From contig NC_071333.1 of NCBI RefSeq assembly GCF_010183535.1, forward strand, positions 16,924,587 to 16,988,586: 64,000 bases of DNA, given 5' to 3'. Made by a program: the position numbers and the translations under genes. The DNA comes from Caenorhabditis remanei (lineage: Eukaryota > Nematoda > Chromadorea > Rhabditida > Rhabditidae). Numbering within the stretch: the stretch's first letter is position 1; every line of letters begins with the position of its first letter. Below are positions 33,562 through 46,444 of the stretch, piece after piece. The notes beneath the pieces were generated by a model, which did no database searches, was not told the origin of the DNA, and saw only the letters and a program-made list of their open reading frames with translations.

Positions 33562-36303
33562 ATGTTCACAGCGGAAGTCAACCCTTCTCATATTGAAATA
33601 TTAAGCCATACAGGTATGTTTTACAGTGTCTTGATCCTTTTTGTACGGTTCTGTTTAATCCTATATAAAAAATGAAAAAAAAGTTGATTTCCAAATAACA
33701 TATGACAGTTTTCAGAACAATGCGTCGTCTGTGGTGATGCCGCCGACGGATTCCATTACGGTGTTCGGTCATGTCGAGGCTGCAATGCGTTTTTTCGGAG
33801 AGCGGTCACTTTCAACATGTCCTTCACGTGTCGGAGGGGTGGACGGTGTCCTGTTGATAAAAGTGAGCGCTTTATACAAATATTGATATGTAAAATTGAA
33901 AAACAAATGAGAACGGAGTACAGTGCTACAAAAAATTCTACGGACTCAAATTTCACTAATTTTGAATGAAAGTTACCTTAAATATTGTGAAAAAAGGGAA
34001 ACACTTTTAAAAAATTGCAAGTCATGATAAAAATAGTTGTGAATTGAATTTTATCACGTTTGGCAATTGGTGGCATTAAAAAAGTATTTGTATTTTCCTT
34101 GAAAACTACGTTTTGCATCATTCAACTTTTTTTTCCATATCAATCGCATATCTATGAAGAAAAATCTCTCACTTTTTTATTTTCCAAACAAAAATTATAA
34201 GAGAAACCTTCCAGATGCTCGGTGTGCCTGTCGTGCTTGTCGGTTAGCCAAGTGTTACGCAGTGGGAATGGATAAGAAGGCAGTGCAACCAAAACGAGAA
34301 GTGACCACTTCAATGAGTGGGTCGTTCGATACAAATGATACAGATTATGACCTCCGGTTAGGTGGAACTAGGGTAAGTGCCTCTAATTGAAGACATGATT
34401 CGAAAAAATTAGTATTTAGACGTCGCCGAATTATGAGCTTAGCGATATGACATCTCCTGGATCTGCGTTCACTCCTCTCAACATAAATCTGGCAGTGAGT
34501 TCATTGGACATTCAAGTAAAACCTGCATAAACTGCATATTTCCCCCCACTTATTTCAAAATACTACCCAGGGTTTGAGCTTGATATAGTATACCAAATAA
34601 AAATGTTTCATAGTTCTTATTACAGGACTTCACACCCGCGATACCTCCGTCACCTCCAAGTGATTGCTCATTAATCACAAGACAAGTATTTGATTTCTCT
34701 GAGCAGAAACGGAGGAGAAGAGCTATGCTGTGTGGATCATTGGAGGAAATTCTATCGGAACAAGACATGGTGTTACGATCCCCGGCGTCCTCTGAAGATT
34801 TCACAACTATATTCCAAGCACAAATGGTACTGATGTTTGAATGGGTGGAAAAGTTACCAGAGTTTCGAATGCTATGTGACCACAATGATAAGGTATGTGC
34901 AGTTCAGAACCAGTTGTAAGCAGTTTTAAGCAGAAATGGCATATTTCCAGACCAAACTACTACGAGCGTTCGCTTTGAAGTACATGTTGCTAGACAATGT
35001 TTACCACACATACGAGCTGGGGTACCGAGATAGGGTTGGTGTTTTTGACTTTGATTCCGTTCCCAGAAAACCTAATAAGAAAAACGTTTTTCAGTTAGTA
35101 CTCGTCAACAATAACTTCATTGTACCCGGTAATCCAGTTAATTTCAAAGGTACTGATGTTGTGGATGAAACTTTAATCAGGGAAATGTAAGTTTTTTGAA
35201 TAATAAGCCAACCTGAATGTTTCTGTTTTAGAATGTTTGGTAACCGAATGCTGTCATTAATAACCGAATTGGTACATCCGATAAGTAGCCAGAACATGAC
35301 CTATGGAGAGATAATGACAATACGAAGAGTGATGTTCTGGAATCCTGGGAATGTGCAGTTGTCGGATATGGCAAGAGCACTAGCCGCAGAGGTACGTTAT
35401 CGGCCAAAATTATGTCATATTTTGCCTTTCTCAGTTGAAAATGCTCAACTTTGAAAGTGTGTCATAGTAATACTAACTGTCTCAAAATAAACTTTTTATG
35501 GATCGTTATGGATCGTAGACCTCCATTGTTGTAGTAAGCGACTTTTTTGTACAGACATTTCTTAGCAAGTTTTATTTCGACAAAGTAATTTATTCCTCAA
35601 ATCGACCTATTCCAGTGCAAAATAGTGCGATTTTTGAGCTGTCCACTCTAAAATTACTACAGCTCTCGAAGAAGTGCCCGTACAGAAAAGTTGATAACTA
35701 CAAAAACGGAGCTTTACTTTCAATCTGTTTGATCCATAAAACATTTCCTTTGTGGGAGAAATTGTGTACCTATGACACTCTATAGTATACTACGTGGACA
35801 TTTTCAATTGAAAAAAAGCAAAATATTATATATTTTTGACCTCCAGCTGCTCTCCTATTATCAATGACATGCATCTTATCAAAATGGATTTCAGGCTTGT
35901 AACGTAGCGATGAAGGAACTGCAGCAGTACTTGTCATCTGAAGGAGTCGACGATATAGATGCAAGGATACAATTTCTGCTTTTGCTAGTTCCAGCATTCA
36001 CTGTGAGTTTTTTTTGGGCTTTTTTTTGGGACCTGGGTGTCGTTGAGTGGCTCTGAATTTGATTATGGAAACGAGTCCTTAGAGATTCAAAGCTTCTAAT
36101 CCATTTCGGCGTTTTCTCCAAAATGTGAATAATTCAATGAGTCCGTCCGTTGTTTCTAATTCATTTTTCTTCCCCACCCATAAAACAAATCCGTTTTGCA
36201 GACGCATCACAAAACAATGTATGATATTGTACGGTTGATACCTTCGTTTGGAAAAATGAGCGATTGGAATAATTTCATGGACGATGTACTAAATGGAGTG
36301 TGA
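33562..36303 (+). CDS. Nuclear hormone receptor (nematode supplementary type)
   Basis: Multi-exon gene of roughly 400 aa. Exon 1 starts MFTAEVNPSHIEI. The DNA-binding domain spans two exons: CVVCGDAADGFHYGV, SCRGCNAFFRRAV (P-box), TCRRGGRCPVDK, then after a 350-nt intron ARCACRACRLAKCYAVGM. All eight zinc-binding cysteines are present. A linker rich in S/T/P follows, then a ligand-binding domain: KRRRRAMLCGSLEEIL, LMFEWVEKLPEF, KLLRAFALKYMLLDNVYHTY, LITELVHPISSQNMTYGEI and the end FGKMSDWNNFMDDVLNGV. The CNAFFRR P-box and overall form are those of the HNF4-derived worm expansion. It is a ligand-regulated or orphan nuclear transcription factor. Its seventh intron is largely made of a foldback element that begins at the splice donor. 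I cannot name the nhr number. Confidence 0.85.
35391..35849. mobile_element. Foldback MITE, TACCGGYC family, copy in nuclear receptor intron
   Basis: Left end GTACGTTATCGGCCAAAATT and right end ATATATTTTTGACCTCCAGC bracket mirrored arms, with TCAGTTGAAAATGCTCAACT against GTGGACATTTTCAATTGAAA. Inner blocks match the 15.4 and 18.9 kb copies. The left end is also the 5' splice donor (GCAGAG then GTACGT). Confidence 0.75.
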
Positions 36304-37261
36304 TGTGGAAGCCACTATCATATATTTCATTCGTGTAAATATACATCGCTAGTAGTCAACTATTATTTCCTATTATCTCTTTTCTAATTTTTACACTGTA
36401 TACCAAATCCTACACAAACCAGTCAAAAATGCTCAATCAATCTAAAATGGTGTCTTCAAATATGTAAAAATCCACCTGAACTATCCCACTACGGTATTGT
36501 TTTATCTCCCTTTACTTGTTATTCTTTCATGTTACCAAATTCAATATTGTTTCAACTCCAGTCAAAAGTCATCCCGGCCATATTCTCCGTTTTTCACATG
36601 TATATTTTCAGTTTTTCACTTTGATGGAAAAAATTAAACTTCTTATCATTTTTTGGTTTCTTTTTCTTCTGTTTTAATTCAGGGGGTAGAAAGTAGGATG
36701 TCAATCATGTACCAACCAAAAAAAAACTGTAAGAGAGAAAGAGACAGCTCTAAAAAACAGCGAGTGATAACATTAGTCGTGTCTTCAGAGGCAAATTGGT
36801 TCTCCTTTCATTTTTGATTTTGTGCGGTGATAATTTTTAATTCAACAGTTCGAAAAACCGTATTCTGCCTAGTTTCAGACAGATTAAATATTTGATTAGT
36901 GGTGTGTTTAATGAAATTTACCTCCTTGAACTTCTTGATATGATAAAAAGGGTAATTCTAGATGGTCATGCCACTTTTCGCGTTTGATAATTCATAATTC
37001 ATTTCTCCCTTGCTATTCACCCACACCATGTTTGGGTGGACGGTTGTCTGCGTCTCTTTGCCCGACCTCCCTCTCTCCTCTTCCCGCACTGTTTGACCAT
37101 TGCCAGTGGCGGGAAAAAGGGAGGTGCACCAAAAAAACAACAACAAGAGGACCATTCCTCCTCAAAACGTCTCATTTTTCTTGTCCGTCTTTAGGTCATC
37201 CTGGCCCGCCTGTTTCACTGAAATTTGTACCCTGACATTCTGATCCTTAAATTTTCAGAAT
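36304..37261. other. Intergenic region
   Basis: 3' flank of the nuclear receptor and 5' flank of the acidic secreted protein. A TTTTCAG at 37254-37260, immediately before AATATGG, is a likely trans-splice acceptor for the next gene. No coding exon seen. Confidence 0.5.
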
Positions 37262-38351
37262 ATGGTTCTTCTTCGTAATCTCTGCCTTACGGCCCTCCTC
37301 GTCGCCTTTGCCACCGCTACCATCGACTGTTCGCTCGAGGATACGTGCTTTGGTGAGCCGTACGACTGTGATCCCAACACCGAGTGCACATCTCTCTTCC
37401 ACTTCGACACCTACGGAAACTTGCATCTCTTCTTGCGAAACTTCACCGATCCGAAAGGATACGCCGCGTTCGCAGTGGCTCGTCACCCAGATGAGACCAT
37501 CGAGTACTTCATTTGTCTTCCTCGCCAAAAACAACTGCTTCGTGCGATCGCTGAGCTTGGAGAGTTGGTTCTGGTTACTGAAAATGTAAGTAATAAGAAT
37601 GAAACTGTGATACTCATCACCCAAAAAAAACCTACTTTCAGAACCTCTCTGGCGTCGTCGATTCTCTTGAGCCCAGCTACTTCCGATGCCTTTTCAACGC
37701 TATCGAGCTTCCGATAGCATTCGAACGCGAGCAATTCTTCTTTGTGTCCAAGGGAACGTACGACGAAGTGCTCATCATTCTCGACGGTGTCCAATTGTAC
37801 AATTTGGATCGCTACAATGAATCTGACGAGGACATCGACGAGGAAGAGACTCATCCAGTCGTTCATCACATTGGTTCCCCAGCTGTGTCACACCGTGTCG
37901 TGGAAGATTCTCGTTCTCCACGTCATCCCCGTTCCAGAAGTTTCCGGCACCGCGAGGAGGAAAACTTCGAGGAAGAAGAAGATCGCTCAGAGGAAGACGA
38001 TTTGTCGGAGGAAAGTATCGAAGAAGAGCACCGCCCTGTGAGTTTTAAAACATTGTGTCCGGAAGTCTGAACTTCATTTTTTTGTAGAGTCACTCAAAGA
38101 GCAAGCGCGCGACTTACGACCCCGAAGAGATCTACGAGAAGGAAGATTATGAGGTTCCAAAGAGAAAACACAACAAGAGAAGTCCTCGTCACAACCAAGA
38201 TGAGTACGAGCTGAAGGTTGTTGAGGAAGAGGACATGGAAACCGACGACGATTTGTATGATAACGCCAAGAACACCGACAACAGTTATTTCCTCAGTTTC
38301 TGCAAAGTCATGGTGATCGGATTGATGTATGGCGTTTTCTACGAACAATAA
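37262..38351 (+). CDS. Secreted acidic protein of unknown function, 327 aa
   Basis: Three exons (37262-37585, 37642-38037, 38088-38351) give 327 aa. The first ~20 residues (MVLLRNLCLTALLVAFATA) are a signal peptide. A compact domain of about 150 residues follows, with cysteines at DCSLEDTCFGEPYDCDPNTEC and later single cysteines, and hydrophobic strand-like segments (NLHLFLRNFTD, YAAFAVARHPDETIEYFIC, YDEVLIILDGVQLYNL). The second half is disordered, with acid runs (EEENFEEEEDRSEEDD) alternating with dibasic clusters (KSKRATYDPEE, VPKRKHNKRSPRH). It ends in a short hydrophobic stretch (YFLSFCKVMVIGLMYGVFY). The strand pattern recalls DOMON-like domains, but I cannot confirm that. The dibasic sites would suit proprotein processing, also inference. 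The ATG lies two bases after a TTTTCAG acceptor. Confidence 0.75.
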
Positions 38352-38627
38352 TTCGTTTTTTTTTCTGTTTTATAGTTTAGAACTCACCTATTCTCACATT
38401 CCATTCCTGTACTCAAGCTTATTTCCTACATTTTCATTGTGATATATTGTGTCACAAAGTATAGACGGGTTCCTGGTTTGGACCACTTTTATTTGTCTTC
38501 TATAAAATTGTTGCAAGGCTGTATTGTTGTCTCACTCTTTCTTGTCTGTCTTACTCTGTCTTGTCTGTATTACTAAGTTTCTCATTTGATAAAAAGAAAT
38601 CAAAATTTTGATTAAAAAAAAAAGAAA
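38352..38627. other. Short intergenic region before tRNA-Tyr
   Basis: Under 300 bp; it has a CTTGTCTGT-type short repeat at about 38541-38570 and a T-rich 3' flank of the minus-strand tRNA (AAAAAAAAAAG on plus), which serves as pol III terminator. Confidence 0.5.
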
Positions 38628-38711
38628 TCCGTCGAGCCGGATTCGAACCAGCGACCTAAGGATACCCACTGACTCTACAGTCCTCCGCTCTACCAACTGA
38701 GCTATCGACGG
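38628..38711 (-). tRNA. tRNA-Tyr (GTA), with intron, copy 1
   Basis: Read on the minus strand it starts CCGTCGATAGCTCAGTTGGT and ends GGTTCGAATCCGGCTCGACGGA. The acceptor stem CCGTCGA pairs with TCGACGG. The anticodon GTA lies in GGACTGTAGA, and a short intron follows it before the 3' half of the anticodon stem (TCC). Total 84 nt. A T-run follows the gene on its strand. It is identical to 48900-48983. Confidence 0.95.
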
Positions 38712-38938
38712 CACGCTTCTCCTCGTTTCATGCTACCACTTTGTCCGCGGCGACGCGGGAGGTTTTCATGGAGGAAAAAGGGAGCGAGAGAGTGAGAAAA
38801 CGAAAGGTGGTCAGAAAAACTCCGAAGACACGCGTTTCTTTGAAAACGACTGGTGAAGAGTTACACATTTATACTTGTTTTGAGTATAGTAATATAAAGT
38901 ATGTATTCCATATAAAATATGAAAAAAGATTGAAGTTA

Positions 38939-40692
<1,754 letters not shown>

Positions 40693-41215
40693 CAGAAGAA
40701 TAAAACTGTCTCGATGAACTAAACAGGTTTCCTACCCGTCGGTTTTATAAGGCGTTTTCTGATTTGATAAAATTGCGTCATTGTTGACAAATTCGTTGAC
40801 CTCGACCAACCTTTAGACACAATGTGGTTTATGAATAGGTGACTGTTTGAACTAGACTCTCGGGAACAAGGTAAGAATGATTTCTGTTTGAGAAAGAACA
40901 AAAAAAAACAAAAAACCAAAGGAGTGTGTGGGAAGTGTTTGGGCAAATAGAAATTTCAGTTTTGTTGAGATGAATTCTTTGTTCTTTTGTTCCAACTAGA
41001 AAACAGATTGGCAGATAACTGAACATAACTTATTATGCTGGTCTTTTGATTTGCATCACTTTGCTATCAGTGAAAGGAATAGATAGCCTTTGTAGTTTTC
41101 ATGACTGTGATAAGTTTCACTCTATTTTCAATTATAAAAAACAAAAAAACCTGTTTATTTTATTTACAACATTAATAATAATAGACTTTTAAAAGTAGTT
41201 TAGAGTATTGGTCAA
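40693..41215. other. Intergenic between P450 genes 1 and 2
   Basis: AT-rich flanks. No coding exon, repeat family or RNA gene recognised. Confidence 0.4.
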
Positions 41216-42975
41216 TTATTCAGTTTGTGGGATGAGTTGGCACGTGTATGGCTTTGTAGTGAGCACAGCTCCCCACTCTGGGGCCAGATCAACACTAGCA
41301 TTTGGTACAAACTCGTATTTTTGGATCAAAGCGCTGAAGATCAAGAAAAGTTCCATGCGAGCCAATCCTTCTCCAACACAATTTCTCTTTCCGATACTGA
41401 ATGGGATTGTTTTTTCAAGGACTGCCTGAAACGAAATTATTTTTAGAATAGAATGCAACTAATTACCTTGTCCATAGTTTTTCCATCCTTTTGCAAGTAT
41501 CTTTCCGGTTTGAACTTGTAGCTTTCCTCAAAAACAGAGTCATTCCTTAAAATAGACCAGATTTGAGCAAATACGTTGGTTCCAGAAGGTATATTCTGCC
41601 CTTTCACCACAATATCTTCAACACCTAAAGAAAAAACAACGTATGCTTCAAGAAAAACTAAAGCAACTGACTTTTGTGTGTTCCTAGCATTGGAACCATA
41701 TTTGAATGTCTTTGAACTTCATGAATGACTGCTTGAGTGTACGGCATATTCGGCTTGTCAGACATTGAAGGTAGTCTCGAAGTTCCCACGACATCGAATA
41801 TTTCTTTACGAACTTTGTCTTGGATTTCCGGATATTTCATCATATAAGCCAAATGCCAACGGAGAGAGTTGGATGTGGTTTCCATACCAGCTAGCCAGAA
41901 GTCGAGAACCGATGCACAGAGATTTGGCATACTGTAAACAATATCTCAATGTTACTATTCAACGTTAATCGACTCACTCAAGTCCTTGATTTCCTGATTG
42001 TTTCATTTGTTTCATGTAAGCATGAACAAAATTATCTGGCTCACTTTCCCCGTCGTATTCTTTGACTTGACTCGCAACTTCCTCATCAATGAATGTTTGG
42101 TACTAAAACACCTTTCTCGTATAAATTTTAAAAGCATTTGAGCTTACTTGTTCGATGTTTCTCTTGATACTATGATATCCGAGTTCTCCAATAATTGGAA
42201 CATGACGAAGCCATGGGAAGGCAGCAATTAATAGTGGAATGCGTCCTTGAGCAGTCTTCAAGTGCCTGTCCACGACTTTTACAAACGTTTTGAATCTCTC
42301 TGCATCTTCATATTTGTAATGATATCCAAACAAACTCTCATTAATGACATTTCCAACACAAAGTTGAATTGGCCAAAACATATCGACATTCTTCTTGTCA
42401 GCAATACCTTCCAGCTGTGTTAGCATTTCATGCACAGATCTCATCACTTGTTCCTCCATCAAGTTTCTTCCCAATCCAAAATCTCGAAGAATCTTCAGCG
42501 ATGTTCTTCTCTGAAGTCTCCAATTTTCTCCACTGGAAGCCAACACACCAGTATTTGGGTGTGGTTGCAAAAGTGTCTCAGGTGGACGGTTCGAACGTTG
42601 AATGAATGCTTCGCCTAGAAAATTGACTTGTTAAGCAACATATAACTTCATAGCTTAGAAACTTACCTTGTGTTACGAACGCATCTTTCAGATATTCATA
42701 ATCCGTGATCACCACTGATGGAAGTGGAGTCCATAATGTGAAACATGGTCCATATTTTTTGGCCAAATCGTCGAAGTGGATATGGATGTTTTTATCGGGA
42801 AACTGAAAAGCGATATAAATGTTTTAAGGGTTTGAATTCCATTTAATCTAACCTGAAGCAGATTTCCCAAAACTGGAATAGGAAACGGTCCCTTCGGGTA
42901 TTTTGTCACTTTCCAATAGAAATGAACAATATAAGACGTGATGAACACAAGAAAAGCAACAATCAAAACACTCAT
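41216..42975 (-). CDS. Cytochrome P450, CYP33-like, gene 2 of 4
   Basis: Same eight-exon layout as gene 1. The N-terminal anchor is [20 protein letters not shown] followed by [14 protein letters not shown]. It has [17 protein letters not shown], the I-helix [14 protein letters not shown], and the heme loop [17 protein letters not shown] with ligand cysteine; it ends IPQTE. The I-helix exon ([20 protein letters not shown] region) is nearly identical to that of gene 3, suggesting a recent duplication or gene conversion between genes 2 and 3. Expected to be a microsomal monooxygenase working with NADPH-P450 reductase. No frame break seen. Confidence 0.9.
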
Positions 42976-44207
42976 TTTGAGTAGAATATAAGTGACTGAC
43001 CAATTCTCAAACAATCGTTTTATATAGAGAAGACTCAATAGATATAGTCTCATCAGTGGTCATGATGGTTACATTAACTACGAAAGGCCATCTATTTGTT
43101 CGACCGACCATCTGAGAAAAACCAGGTCTGTGGTTTATGATTCTATGTTTTGTGTTTAAACATGGGTTATCCGGCTTTCAACTAGAAAACATAACTTAAT
43201 TTTGGCCTGGAACTCTGTACACTACTTCTCACGTCAGGCTGTGATTTGTGCGACATGAGATAATGACACTACGTTAACTACATTTTGTTTGGAAATATAA
43301 ATGATCTGTAGAAAATATCAATTAGTAGTATCATTTTTTGTCAATTACTAAATATTTGGAGATGTTCGAAAAACCACTTCGATAATTTTCTGTTGACCAA
43401 TTATTTCAAAGTTTTGTTTTAGATTAATTCTGAAAATAAATTTGTTGAGATAACTTTCCGTTAAATCATTTAGCAATTTTTCGAATTAGAGCCCGATCCA
43501 GTTTTAGTATTTCTTTTTCATCCAGTTCAATTAGTTTTTGTTCCAATAGTAATTATTTGAAAGAGACAATTTGATTTGAATCAATCACGGACTAATTTAA
43601 AATACCTGATTCACTGGTTTTAGGACGTTGTCTGCATTAGGATTGTTTTCCAAACTGTTCTAATTAACTTTCATGACGTTAGACCATACTTTTTTTGAAT
43701 GTTCCGGTTTGAGATCAATCTTGTCATTTTATCACTTTTAAAACAATTCAAATGTGACGGATTATTAGACAAACTGAAGATTTCGACGTTGTTCTGATCC
43801 AATTTGATAACATCTAAATTGATGTGATCAAACTTCCTGATAATGATTGAATGAGTTTGAAAGTCAACTTCGTAATGCTAAAATACAACTTTATTAAAAA
43901 ACCAGCCTGTCTTCCTCCGCCTTCGGCGGTTAAGCCGGCTGGCCTCTTCTCATTTACGTGGCCACCTCTTTTCAATTGTGCCCGCTTGGCCGAGTGGTCT
44001 AAAGCGGCGGTCGTGTCCAAAGCAGGCTAGTTCGGTTTTGCTCGCTGGCATAGTTTCTCTTCTCTTTCCAAAACAGTTGCGGACAGCGCCTCAGACAAAC
44101 AGTCAACGCCCAATTGTCTTTTATATATAAGAATGATGTTCTAATTTATTCAAGCAGTTCATAAACATTTATTTATTTATATACAAACAGTGAACATTAT
44201 CCAATAA
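42976..44207. other. Intergenic between P450 genes 2 and 3
   Basis: About 1.2 kb; it contains the tRNA-derived SINE-like copy 2 at 43978-44137. The rest is AT-rich with no supported gene. A GC-richer patch at 43903-43945 (CCAGCCTGTCTTCCTCCGCC, CGGCGGTTAAGCCGGCTGG) contains a small hairpin just before the SINE head. Confidence 0.5.
43978..44137 (+). mobile_element. tRNA-derived SINE-like element, copy 2
   Basis: The head TGCCCGCTTGGCCGAGTGGT followed by CTAAAGCGGCGGTC has a good pol III A box of tRNA-Leu/Ser type. GCTAGTTCGGTTTTGCTCGC stands where a B box would be. The body shares GTTGCGGACA, CTCAGACAAACAGTCAACGC and AATTGTCTTTTATATATAAG with 16170-16312. It cannot be a working tRNA: the acceptor stem does not close and a TTTT falls inside the B-box region. 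Confidence 0.7.
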
Positions 44208-46208
44208 TTATGCAGCTTGTGGAACCAATTTACATCTGTACGGATTGGTAGTGAGCACTGCTCCCCAGACAGGAGTCAAATCAACTTTAGATGCTGGCAC
44301 AAACTCATACTTCTGAATCAATGCACTGAAGATCAAGAAAAGTTCCATGCGAGCCAATCCTTCTCCAACACAATTACGTTTTCCGACACTGAATGGGATG
44401 GTGCGTTCCAAAACAGTCTGAATAACAAGTTTTATTTTCTGATTCACTTTTTATGTTTCCTACCTTGTTGAATGTCTTCCTGTCAGAAAGGAGATACCGG
44501 TCTGGATTGAACTTTTCTCCGTCTTCGAACACCTTGTCATTCTTCATAACTGACCAGATCTGTGCAATCAAGAATGATCCTGCTGGGACTTTCTTCCCTA
44601 GAACAGTCGTATCTTCAACATCTACAAATTGAAAAGTATGATAAATTGGCTAATTACAAGTTCACTTACTTAAATGAGAGCCCAAAATAGGAATCATGTT
44701 GGAGTGTCTCTGAACTTCATGGATAACCGCTTGCGTGTATGGCATATTCGGCTTGTCAGACATTGACGGTAGTCTTGATGTTCCCACAACATCAAATATT
44801 TCTTTCCGAACTTTGTCTTGGATCTCCGGATATTTCATCATGTATGCCAAATGCCAACGGAGGGAATTTGAAGTGGTTTCCATACCAGCTACCCAGAAAT
44901 CGAGTACAGATGCGCACAAGTTTGTCATGCTGAAATGGATTTTTAAGGTTTGGTTTGGTATAATTAACACCAAACTTGTTACGGCCAAAATTAGAATTTT
45001 TCCCTTTTTAAAGTTTTTTTTTTGGAAAATGTCGAACTTTTGACGATACTGCAGTATTCAATCATATGCTAGTTATGTATCGAAAAACTGGATTCTTGAA
45101 ATGTAGAATCTCTAGAAAATTCAAAAAATTTGATAAAAAATTAGGTTACTTTTCTTGAAACCGGGCCGGCCGGACCGCGCCGGGCCAAAACTTGACAAGT
45201 TTGCTTAACACTCACTCTAAATTTGGATTTCCAGCCTGCTTCATCTGTTTCATGTAAGCATGGACAAAGTTTTCAGGTTCAACTTCTTCATCGTATTCCT
45301 TGATCTGTGTTGTTACTTCTTCTTGTATGAATTTGTGATACTAAAAAACAAATATGAGGTACAAACAAAAACAAAACAATTCAACTAACAGTGTCAATAT
45401 TTCTCTTTAAAAAATGATAACCCAGTTCACCAATAATTGGAAGATGTTTCATCCATGGAAATGCAGCAACCAGAAGCGGTGCACGGTTTCTCACATTCCT
45501 AAGATGAGTATCGACGATTCCCACAAAATTTTGAAACTTTTCAGAATCTTCATGTTTGTAGTGGTACCCAAATAAACTCTCGTTGATTACATTACCAACG
45601 CATAGTTGTATTGGCCAGAACATATCAACATTCTTCTTATCAGCAATACTTTCCAGCTGTGATAGCATCTCGTGAACGGATCTCATCACTTGTTCCTCCA
45701 TCAAATTTCTTCCCAATCCGAAATCTCGAAGAATTTTCAACGAGGTCCGTCTTTGAATTCTCCAGTTATCCCCATCAGCTAACAAGACACCAGTATTGAC
45801 ATGAGGTTGCAATAGAGCCTCTGGCGGAAGATGTGATCGATATGTGAAAGTTTCACCTGAAAATAGTAATACATTTTCACTCAAAAACTTATTTTTCTAT
45901 ACTTTGTGTAACAAACGCTTCTTTCACATGCTCATAGTCAGTTACAACAACTGATGGTAGAGGTGTCCAGATAGTGAAGCATGGACCATAGGTTTTAGAC
46001 AAATCATCAATGTACAGTTGGATGTTTTCAGCGGGAAACTCAAATAATTCATTGTATTATAAAACTGGATATAACAATAAGTTACCTGCAGTAAGTTCCC
46101 AACAAACGGCAATGGAAATGGTCCTTTCGGATATTTGCTAACTTTCCAATAAAAATGAACAATATACGCAGTGATGAAGACAAGAAATGAAACAATTAAA
46201 ACACTCAT
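44208..46208 (-). CDS. Cytochrome P450, CYP33-like, gene 3 of 4
   Basis: Eight-exon P450. The anchor is MSVLIVSFLVFITAYIVHFY then [14 protein letters not shown]; the C-helix region is [17 protein letters not shown]; the I helix is [14 protein letters not shown]; the heme loop is [17 protein letters not shown]; it ends LVPQAA. The intron after the I-helix exon (about 44930-45217) is enlarged by a fragment of the GC-bounded repeat (GGGCCGGCCGGACCGCGCCG near 45165). The exon 2 donor is a weaker AAGTATAG-type site and its acceptor is ATTTGAG, but reading through gives an intact frame. Microsomal monooxygenase by family. Confidence 0.9.
45100..45192. repeat. GGCCCGG-type repeat fragment in P450 intron
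   Basis: An AT-rich AAATTCAAAAAATTTG core is followed by CCGGGCCGGCCGGACCGCGC within an otherwise AT-rich intron of P450 gene 3; it looks like one end of the GC-bounded repeat. Confidence 0.5.
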
Positions 46209-46444
46209 TTTGACTGATGACTTGTAGTTGTTCTTTCAACCCCTTTTATACAATGGTTGTTCATTTGATAACATCGCGACAGGTAACATAGACCACGGCA
46301 ACTACAAACTCCTTTTGTTAGTACTGCCGGTCGACTGTTACTAATGTCACTTACAGTTCAAGAAAAAAATAAGAAAGGATTAACATTTCATCAACTGAAT
46401 AGTGTCTACCAAGAGTATTTATATCTTTAAAAAAGTTCATATCT

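Noticed and set aside
43978..44060. A functional tRNA-Leu or tRNA-Ser gene
   Set aside because: The A-box end looks good but the acceptor stem does not close, there is a TTTT inside the B-box region, and a related copy with the same extra body exists at 16170; SINE-like is the better reading.
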